Shown here one piece after another: positions 55,543 to 64,000 of a DNA stretch of 64,000 bases; positions within the stretch are counted from its first letter, which is position 1; every line of letters starts with the position of its first letter. Source of the stretch: Bradysia coprophila (taxonomy: Eukaryota > Arthropoda > Insecta > Diptera > Sciaridae). The notes under the pieces were generated by a model. The model was not told the DNA's origin, searched no databases, and worked only from the letters and a program-made list of their open reading frames with translations. The position numbers and the translations under genes were made by a program. The DNA is taken from positions 1,612,001 to 1,676,000 of the forward strand of contig NW_023503374.1 in the NCBI RefSeq assembly GCF_014529535.1. Direction: 5' to 3'.

Positions 55543-56612
55543 ATAGGGTGGGTCGTATTTTCATTTTGTTTTTATTTTAAAAGGCCTGGCCCCAGGCTGT
55601 ACTTAGGATTGACCAAGGAATCCGAAACAGCAAAAAAAAATTCAAAAATTAATTTTTCCCTTGCCTCTAGGCTGATTTTGATTTTCATGGTAGTAGAATG
55701 AAATTGCACACATTGTTGGCTGATATCTCGGGCATTTGGGAACAGGAGGCATTACTGCTAACTGTAGCTAATAGCTGAGGAGTCCAGCTATGAAATACCA
55801 TAAGAACGTTGTTGACCTTCGCCTTCACTCGAGCAGAGTAACCCTGTCAGTGTTCCCGACTACTAAGACTTTTCGACAAAAAATATCAACTTTATTTGCA
55901 AATAAAATCGACAAATCATGACATAATACGTCGTGCGAAGTATGTCTGAACAGGTAATCCATTGCAGAGCAGTTTGTTGAAAACGAGTTGAAAAAACTCA
56001 TAGGACCTCTGTTTTCGAAGCCCAAATTTGGCAATTTTTTGTTAGAATGGAAAAAGTCAAATGAACAAAAATCGACGAATTTAAGTTAATTTGCTCATAA
56101 AAGGGTTAATAATGGTGAATAGGTATACAACTATGAATTTCACTAGATTAGAACCTTTTAATTTGCATTTTTTGTTCATTTGACTCAAAAAATTGCCAAA
56201 TTTGGGCTTCGAAAACAGAGGTCCTATGAGTTTTTTCAACTCGTTTTCAACAAACTGCTCTGCAATGGATTCTCTATGAGATTACCTGTTCAGACATACC
56301 TCACACGACGTATTATGCCATGATTTGTCGATTTTATCTGCAAATAATGTTGAAATGTTTCGTCAAAAAGTTACTCTGCTCGAGTGAAGGCGAAGGTCAA
56401 CAACGTTCTTATGGTATTTCATAGCTGGACTCCTCAGTCAACAATATTTGCAATTTCATGCTACTACCCCGAAAATCAGAATCAGCCTAGAGGCAAGGGA
56501 AAGATTAATTTTTGAATTTTTTTTTCCTGTTTCGGATTCCTTGGTCAGTTCTGAGTACAGCCTGGGGCCAGGCCTTTTAAAATAAAAACAAAATGAAAAT
56601 ACGACCCACCCT
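55543..56612. mobile_element. 1.07-kb palindromic element with 8-bp duplication
   Basis: Arms of about 480 bp meet near 56090. The outer ends are (AT)AGGGTGGGTCGTATTTTC and complement. ACCCCAGA is duplicated at 55535-55542 and 56613-56620. Each arm shares long blocks (aggcctggccccaggctgta, gttgttgaccttcgccttca). Small open frames (GWVVFSFCFYFKRPGPRLY) occur on both arms and are probably fortuitous. hAT-type by duplication length only. Confidence 0.85.
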
Positions 56613-56636
56613 ACCCCAGAAGCCAAAACCACTTTC

Positions 56637-59600
56637 AAAACAAGGCATCAGAACAGTCAGAGCGTTTGCTGCGACTTAGCCCCGTACGACCCGTAATCCT
56701 ATTTCGTCCGTAACCATAATACTTCCGTAGCCGTATTACGCCCAGAACCCTAATACGTCTACAACCCTCTAATGCGTCTGTTACCAAAATGCAAGTCAAG
56801 TTGGGCATGGTCAAATTTACTGAAAGTGTTCATTTTTAAAATTGCGCATAGCGCAATTACGAAAGCCCGTACGAAGTACCTCTCAAATAAAACCAACAAT
56901 TTACGACATTATTTTAGAAACCCAAAATGTTTTGCCAACTTTCCATTGGGTATTCAATTACCTCTCAAATGAAACAAAAACTAGCAAAATCGGATGAGAT
57001 TTACTCGATTTAAGAGCAAAAAAAACTTAGGGCCGAGTAGCGGCCTTAGTCCAAGGGCCCAATTTTGAAACTTTTTTGCCATCATTCTATTCGGCATTGA
57101 ATTATCTCTCAAATGAAACAAACTCTATCAAAATCGGATGAGATTTATTCGATTTATGTGCAAAAAACACTTAGGGCCGAGTAGCGGCCTTAGTCCAAGG
57201 GCCCAAATTTGAAACTTTTTTCGCCATCATTCTATTCGGAATTCAATTATCTCTCAAATGAAACAAAAACTAGCAAAATCGGATGAGATTTACTCGATTT
57301 ATGTGCAAAAAACACTTAGGGCCGAGTAGCGGCCTTAGTCCAAGGGCCCAAATTTGAAACTTTTTTCGCCATCATTCTATTCGGCATTCAATTATCTCTC
57401 AAATAAAACAAAAACTAGCAAAATCGGATGAGATTTACTCGATTTATGTGCAAAAAACACTTAGGGCCGAGTAGCGGCCTTAGTCCAAGGAACCTAATTT
57501 GAAACTTTTTTCGTCACGTTCTTTTCGGTATTCAATTACCTTCCATAAAAAACTAAAACTAGCAAAATCGGATGAGATTTACTCGATTTATGTGCAAAAA
57601 ACACTTAGGGCCGAGTAACGACCTTTGAGCCCTCCCAACAAGCCCACGTTGCATCTTACCCAAAAACAATGTTCAGCAACTTTGTTCTACTCGTCAATAC
57701 CTTTCATTTGATATATCACAAGCAGCTATTGCGTGCGTATTTCGGTAGATATCGTCGAAAGACTGAAAAACACCTATAGGGCCCTAGCTCTGGAGGGGCC
57801 GACCCTACCATGCCCATTTTCGAACTTGACCTTACTTTTGTCGATACCAATCGGGGAAAAAAAGAATTTTGAAAAAAGGTTGTGATTTACTCAAGCTAGA
57901 GGGGTCACGGACGGACGGACGGACGGACGGACGGACGGACGGACGGATGGACGGACGGACGGACGGACATTTTTAGCCCCGTACGAAGTACTGGGGGCTT
58001 ATAAGATTAATATGCCGTTTGTAACACGTCGAATTGGAAGCAGACAGTAAGAGCAAAGCATTTGGTTATGTTCATAGATGACGAATCCGTAATAAAAAAA
58101 ATGTCCGTCCGTCCGTCCGTCCATCCGTCCGTCCGTCCGTCCGTCCGTCCGTCCGTCCGTCCGTGACCCCTCTAGCTTGAGCAAATCACAACCTTTTTTC
58201 AAAATTCTTTTTTTCCTCGATTGGTATCGACAAAAGTAAGGTCAAGTTCGAAAATGGGCATGGTAGGGTCGGCCCTTCCAGAGCTAGGGCCCTATAGGTG
58301 TTTTTCAGTCTTTCGACGATATCTACCGAAATACGCACGCAATAGCTGCTTGTGATGTATCAAATGAAAGGTATTGACGAGTAGAACAAAGTTGCTGAAC
58401 ATTGTTTTTGGGTAAGATGCAACGCGAGCTTGTTGGGAGGGCTCAAAGGTCGTTACTCGGCCCTAAGTGTTTTTTGCACATAAATCGACTAAATCTCATC
58501 CGATTTTGCTAGATTTTGTTTCATTTGAGAGATAATTGAATGCCGAATAGAATGATGGCAAAAAATGTTTCAAATTTGGGCCCTTGGACTAAGGCCGCTA
58601 CTCGGCCCTAAGTGTTTTTTGCACATAGATCGAGTAAATCTCATCCGATTTTGCTAGATTTAGTTTTTTATGGAAGGGAATTGAATACCGAAAATAACGT
58701 GGCGAAAAAAGTTTCAAATTTGGGCCCTTGGACTAAGGCCGCTACTCGGCCCTAAGTGTTTTTTGCACATAAATCGAGTAAATCTCATCCGATTTTGCTA
58801 GTTTTTGTTTCATTTGAGAGATAATTGAATGCCGAATAGAATGATGGCGAAAAAAGTTTCAAATTTGGGCCCTTGGACTAAGGCCGCTACTCGGCCCTAA
58901 GTGTTTTTTGCACATAAATCGAGTAAATCTAATCCGATTTTGCTAGATTTAGTTTTTTATGGAAGGTAATTGAATACCGAAAAGAACGTGGCTAAAAAAG
59001 TTTCAAATTTGGGCCCTTGGACTAAGGCCGCTACTCGGCCCTAAGTGTTTTTTGCACATAAATCGAGTAAATCTCATCCGATTTTGCTAGTTTTTGTTTC
59101 ATTTGAGAGATAATTGAATGCCGAATAGAATGATGGCAAAAAAAGTTTCAAATTTGGGCCCTTGCACTAAGGCCGCTACTCGGCCCTAAGTGCTCTTTGC
59201 ACATAAATCGAGTAAATCTCAACCGATTTTGCTAGTTTTTGTTTCATTTGAGAGGTAATTGAATACCCAATGGAAAGTTGGCAAAAAATTTTGGGTTTCT
59301 AAAATAATGTCGTAAATTGTTGGTTTTATTTGAGAGGTACTTCGTACGGGCTTTCGTAATTGCGCTATGCGCAATTTTAAAAATGAACAGTTTCAGTAAA
59401 TTTGACAATGCCCAACTTGACTTGCATTTTGGTAACAGACGCATTAGAGGGTTGTAGACGTATTAGGGTTCCGGGCGTATTACGGCTACGGACGTATTAT
59501 GGTTGCGGACGAAATAGGATTACGGGTTGTACGGGGCTAAGTCGCAGCAAACGCTCCGACTGTTCTGATGCCTTGTTTTTATTGCTGATTCGTCATCTAT

Positions 59601-59705
59601 GAACATAACCGAATGCTTTGCCCTTACTGTCTGCTTCCAATTCGACGTGTTACAAACGGCATATTAATCTTATAAGCCCCCAGTACTTCGTACGGGGCTA
59701 AAAAC
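56637..59705. mobile_element. Foldback-type inverted-repeat complex, copy 3
   Basis: A large palindrome: left arm from aaacaaggcatcagaacagt (about 56637), right arm ending ctgatgccttgttttt (about 59580). Both arms carry several tandem units of about 140 bp (cttagggccgagtagcggcc). The centre (about 57900-58170) holds two opposed (ACGG)n and (GTCC)n tracts around the module tagccccgtacgaagtactg. That module appears again inverted at 59581-59705, so 57970-59705 can also be read as an element with about 125-bp terminal inverted repeats. No transposase. Confidence 0.88.
57911..58163. repeat. Opposed tetranucleotide tracts in foldback centre
   Basis: (GGAC)n at about 57910-57968 and (GTCC)n at about 58104-58163 face each other. 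They would pair in the hairpin and are likely unstable in length. Confidence 0.9.
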
Positions 59706-60360
59706 TATTCGAAGCTTGTCTAGCTAGTGTGAGGTGAACAAAAACCGAAAAAACATGCACTTTTCTTACAAAAGTTCCTCCAGTCTCACGAGCCGTAACG
59801 GGTCGTTTGGGGTGTCATCAGAAAGGTAATCCCTATTGAGCCGAATAGGGTCAATAAAGATGAATCTTCAAGACAAAAAAATATAAATTATTATGAAAAA
59901 TCTGTACAACCAAATAAAGCGTTCTTCCGAACGTTTCTAAAGTGAGAAAAATTGTATGCAGTCATCGATGGCAAAGGTGTTTTCTTATGGTATCGTAATA
60001 AAATGTGAACCATTACTTGATTTAAAAATAAGAATAAGTGCAAAACTTCATTTTAATCACGTATTAGGTTAAATCTAATTGTAAAATAACTATAAAATAA
60101 TTAAAAATATCAACGTTCCGAACGTTTCCTCAGTAAAAAAATCCAAAATACCATACCGATAGGCAAAAAGTTTTCGAACAAAACGCTACTAAAATGCATT
60201 AAATTGGTATACAAATAGCGTTTTGTGCGCTATGTTACATTAAAAACAAAGGATTTATGACACCAAATACCGGTATCAACCAAAAATCGGCTGCAAATTT
60301 CTGTAAAATACCAGTAACAAACAAAAATGTGGTACAGATACATTTTTGTAAGTTCTCACT
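59706..60360. other. No gene seen
   Basis: AT-rich stretch with two loosely related motifs (ttccgaacgtttct near 59926 and ttccgaacgtttcc near 60115) that may mark the ends of an unrecognised repeat. No gene. Confidence 0.3.
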
Positions 60361-60367
60361 GAGCGTG

Positions 60368-60500
60368 GAAACTGCCTTATATAATAAATCATGTCCGGAA
60401 ATCCTTCTAAAGTTCGCCACGTACACCTTTCGTGTGTTCGATAATATTGGAGATTGTTGGTTGATATTCGCCCATGATTTGGTTTCGGATACATCAACAA
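60368..60500 (-). pseudogene. Non-LTR retrotransposon C-terminal remnant
   Basis: Minus-strand translation gives SPILSNTRKVYVANFRRISGHDLLYKAV, closely parallel to SILSNIRQIYVANFLKITGHDLLYKHL at 54440-54520. A decayed copy of the same LINE C-terminal segment, without downstream zinc-knuckle cysteines. Confidence 0.5.
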
Positions 60501-60839
60501 ACTACCGTGGCGATACTCTACAAATCGGCTCCACCGGCTGACTGGATATCCAATGGTAAAACACCAGATGTCCTTGCCCACCTCCCTTGAGTTGGTAAAT
60601 TTTATTTTCTTGCCCAAATGTTGCTATAGCGGTCCATAGTCCCATTTGTTTCGTTATCTAATTTTAAGCGTTGTTTAGTCTGTAGAATTTTCAAGTAGAT
60701 GTTTTACTATTTCATTTTCCCTCTAAGTTTTTCGCGGCCGTCCTGCTGAACGATTTTATTATATCACGAATTTAGCTGCTGCAAAGTCTTAGGGCCAGAC
60801 TGATCTCAGAAAATTGTCAAACATTTGTATTGTTAAGAA

Positions 60840-61400
60840 TTATTTCGCATGGCATTTGATCGTTTCCACAATATTCTTTTCGACATTTCTTTTGGCTTCT
60901 GAAAAAATATTCATATTTCTACGTTTCCCTTTTCCTGATGTAAAACGTCTGCATTTGGCTGGATAATCAAAGTTGTACGAGGCGTAGATTGACTTCATTT
61001 TGTGGGTGAAAGAAGGTTTTGTTTTGAGTCGCTGCTCCACCGTATGGAAAACGTTCCGTAAACTATTCGGTGTTCTTTGCACACGTTCGAAAAATTTCAC
61101 AGCAGCTTCCTCGCAAGCGAATCGGATTGGTTAAATGCCGGAAAACATTTCGATGGCGGCAATGGGCGATGATTTGACTCCTCCTGTTATTATTCTTAAA
61201 GCTTTGTTCTGAACGATTTCGACTTTCTTCAATATTGATGGGCTGGATACCAACAATTCGTGACCGTACGTAAGAGTTGGTAGAATGTATACTTTATATG
61301 TCAGGCGTCAGGGTCAACGTGTCTTTTAAAGTTCCCCATTTAGTTCCAGAAAGTCTTTAGTGTTGCGAGGGCTCAATAGAAAGAGTAATTTACTATTTTG
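60840..61400 (-). pseudogene. Non-LTR retrotransposon reverse transcriptase, 3' part
   Basis: Minus-strand frames contain GTKWGTLKDTLT, then after a small frameshift LTYKVYILPTLTYGHELL, then LKKVEIVQNKALRIITGGVKSSPIAAIEMFSG. This order is characteristic of the thumb and C-terminal region of jockey/I/R1-clade LINE proteins. It continues into VKFFERVQRTPNSLRNV...ETIKCHAK. Catalytic core and endonuclease absent; frameshifted, so inactive. Confidence 0.75.
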
Positions 61401-61641
61401 ATATTATCACGTTCAATGCGAAGAAAGAGGATTGAGACTGCCGTAATGATTTTTTTTGCATTTTTTTTCCTCCATAATTATTCTTCACATAGACGTACTG
61501 TGTGTCACATTTACTAATAAAAAATACATTCGTCGAGTCTCTACTCACGCGTGTTTGGTATCGTTGGAAAGTACCGTTTAACGAGGTCTGATAGGTTTTT
61601 CGTTTTTTAGTGGCTTTATGGCGGCATAGGAGCCCTCAGAT

Positions 61642-62237
61642 CAGAGGTCTGCAAGGTTAACTGTTTCACTGCGTTTTTCGTAGTTTTCTCCAAAACTGTA
61701 TTAATTTGACTTAACTCAGAACCATAGATTATTAGTTTTTACGAATACTAGCATATTTTTTGGTGAATTTTAGTACCATATTTTTGTGGTCATAAATAAA
61801 ACTAACTTTTTTTCGGTATTTATAATAACTGTAAATAACGTGGTTCTCCTTATTACCATTTTTTAATGGTCTACAATTTAACTATTTTTTATGTTGATAA
61901 TTACGAATTTAATGAAAAATCTGGAATTTTTCCTTGTTTTTTGAAAATTTGCGTCAAATCGAATGAAATTTGGTTAAGAATAAAACCAATCTTTTTTTGG
62001 TTTTAACTTTCACCACAAAAGTTGTAGTATCCAAGGTTACCATAAAAATGTGGTTGACGATTACACTAAAAATGTAGTTAGTACTATCTTAAAGCAAAAT
62101 ATTTTTAGTTATGTGAATCGCTAAATTTTAATTTTCAAAATTTGGTAATGTTTTAAACTATGCATCCGTGCAGTACATTTTAAAACCATTTTCAAATCTG
62201 AAAAAAGCAGTGAAACAGTTAACCCTGCAGACCTCTG
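61642..62237. mobile_element. hAT-like non-autonomous element, CAGAGGTCTGCA ends
   Basis: A 596-bp element with terminal inverted repeats of about 30 bp (CAGAGGTCTGCAAGGTTAAC and complement). A perfect 8-bp duplication CCTCAGAT lies at 61634-61641 and 62238-62245. AT-rich non-coding interior. Ends starting CAGAG and an 8-bp target fit hAT. Confidence 0.92.
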
Positions 62238-62245
62238 CCTCAGAT

Positions 62246-63149
62246 GTTCTCCGATGAAGTCAAATTTTCTCAATTTCCTGTCACACCCTTGGACAGCGAC
62301 GGCCAACGGCAACCGTAGTATCGTTGGACTTCTGGTGGACTGGTCTCTACTATCAATTGTCAAACTTGTTTGGTCGCTGCTGTCCAAGAGATTCCAAAAC
62401 CGAAAACTATATACTGATTTTCAATGTCTAGCGCTTCCACACACTGACCTTTCGACCTTCTTTGGGTATGTATCGCAGCGTCTTTCTAAGCACTACAAAC
62501 CTGCACACTTCCAAATAAATCGTCTGTTTATTGGCGAAATAATTGTTGAGACGTGTCTATAGCCGAAAATTTTAGTTTCTTTCCTTTGGTATTTATAACC
62601 ACAAAGCCTATTCCATCATGTTCTCGCTTCAAATACGAACAAAACGAGCTATCACTCGACTATGTAGGTTTAAAATTACCGGAGATACATCGTTTTGAAA
62701 TTGGTCACTTTTCATACAAAATGCACAAAATGACTTTTTCCAAGCAATCAAAATCATTCAACTTACTCTGTATGTTTCTGTCTATCCATCTATCGATGGG
62801 CTATCTCGGAAAGTAGTCAGCCAATCTCTATGAAATTTTGCAGGAGACAAAACGTAAAAACATAAAAATGAACTTAAGGTCACCGAGGCGATTAAGAGGT
62901 TCAAAATTGCTGCCGAAATTTTCATAAAAAAAATTTTATTGGCTAAATCGGTAGGTGTTAACTTGGACATCATTTTGATGAATAGAATGTGGGGTCGCCA
63001 AGACAAGGAAGAGGTTTAAAATAGCAGCCGAAATTTGCACAAAAAATGTTATTGGCTATATCGATAAGTCTTCACTCGAGTATCATTTTGATGAGTAGAT
63101 TGCGGCCTAAATTTCAGGTTAAGCGCCCAAAACTTCTAAAATGAATGAT
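62246..63149. other. No convincing gene; short direct repeats
   Basis: Two open frames at 62254-62562 and 62553-62816 show no recognised family. At 62935-63110 there are two divergent copies of a module (attggcta.atcg.taagt...catcattttgatga). Probably repeat-derived. Confidence 0.3.
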
Positions 63150-63668
63150 ATCCCAACAAAAATCTCTACGAGGAAAGTGTAACGCAGTCTTTGAAATATA
63201 CAATTTCTAAAATGAATGATATCGCTAGAGTTGACGCTTTCAGCTTTATTACGCAAAAATTAAATTTTACACCCAATTAGTTCAAACGAGCTGGCTTAGT
63301 TTTCCTAATCATCTGCCAAATAATTTTACCAAAAATATATTTGAATTAAAACAACAAAAATTTTACGAAAAAAATCTGCGTCGCATTTGGCAGATAAATT
63401 TTCTCGTATGTCTGTTCCTGAACATCTGGCACTTTGCGACGCAGATTTTTTTGGTAAAATTTTGGTTGTTTCCAGTCAAATTTTTTTTGGTACAAATTAT
63501 TTGGCAGATGATGAGGAAAACTAAGCCAGCTTGTTTGAACTAATTGGGTGTAAAATTTAATTTTTGCGTAACGAAGCTGAAAGCATCAACTCTAGCGATA
63601 TCATTCATTTTAGAAATTGTATTTCAAAGACTGCGTTACACTTTTGTCGTAGAGATTTTTGTTGGGAT
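63150..63668. mobile_element. 519-bp palindromic element
   Basis: Inverted arms of about 240 bp with ends ATCCCAACAAAAATCTCTAC and complement; near-identical blocks include gtgtaacgcagtctttgaaa and tgcgacgcagattttt around the centre at about 63400. No clear target duplication. Non-coding. Confidence 0.85.
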
Positions 63669-63689
63669 TAACATTTTTGAGGAAGATTT

Positions 63690-64000
63690 GTAGAACAACC
63701 ATCGACATTTCAGAATTGAATCCTGGGACTGGTGACATCCTGAAGTAATACATGGTGCGTCACCATTAAAAAGAAATCCGACACCAAAAGACTTGTTGTA
63801 AAATTCTTGTATTTACCAGTAGGTAATCTTTATTTAAAAAAAGAGAAAAAACAGAAGAGGAAACAAGAAAATAAAATATTTCATTTATAGGATTATACAA
63901 TTTTTAGATGATATTTTGACAATATTTTCCCTTTTCTTTGCACATCGACAAGTCATTTAATGAAAGTGTAAACAAGAAATAATGTTTGAGAATTCAAATT
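63690..64000. other. Right edge, no gene seen
   Basis: AT-rich sequence without a long ORF or structured repeat. Confidence 0.3.

Noticed and set aside
57999..58202. RTDGRTDG repeat ORF
   Set aside because: Encoded by a GGAC/GTCC tetranucleotide tract in a foldback element.
60276..60617. 113-codon minus-strand ORF
   Set aside because: Different frame from the recognisable LINE remnant and no homology recognised; likely chance.
62254..62816. Two plus-strand ORFs of 102 and 87 codons
   Set aside because: No recognisable domain, no splice support, adjacent to repeats.

Overview
The window looks like AT-rich nuclear DNA from an insect, most likely a dipteran of the gnat or midge type. The protein-coding genes have short introns with GT/AG ends and give clear metazoan proteins: ornithine decarboxylase, GPATCH1, Caprin and an F-box/LRR protein. 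The order-level placement is an inference from protein flavour and repeat style; no search was run.

Layout. 0.4-1.5 kb: a broken PHD-finger gene split by a 162-bp MITE. 1.57-17.24 kb: a satellite array of a 51-bp monomer. It contains a recent internal duplication and a 692-bp higher-order repeat, and is split by a 2.9-kb long-inverted-repeat element at a TA target. 17.24-20.3 kb: half of a foldback-type element with 144-bp internal repeats, plus other interspersed repeats. 20.5-22.5 kb (-): complete seven-exon ornithine decarboxylase. 22.7-31.0 kb: gene-poor DNA full of small inverted-repeat elements. 31.0-34.0 kb (+): complete eight-exon GPATCH1. 34.6-38.1 kb: a second foldback complex carrying an 0.89-kb foreign insert. 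38.5-44.4 kb: a partial 5S-like sequence, an 18-bp minisatellite in two opposed blocks, a tRNA-like element, several hAT-like elements and a TTAA-flanked element. 44.5-46.2 kb (+): an intact single-exon F-box/LRR gene. 48.4-53.3 kb (-): Caprin in three coding exons, with a 2.6-kb intron carrying MITEs. 53.8-64 kb: mobile-element debris, with nested MITEs, a 1.07-kb palindrome, a third foldback complex, three remnants of non-LTR retrotransposons and a terminal palindrome.

The four intact genes do unrelated housekeeping or regulatory jobs (polyamine synthesis, splicing, substrate selection for ubiquitination, mRNA regulation) and do not form a functional cluster. What dominates the window is layered transposition. 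Many insertions have readable target-site duplications (TA, TTAA, 7 bp, 8 bp), and in two cases the unoccupied site can be read from a related copy in the same window.
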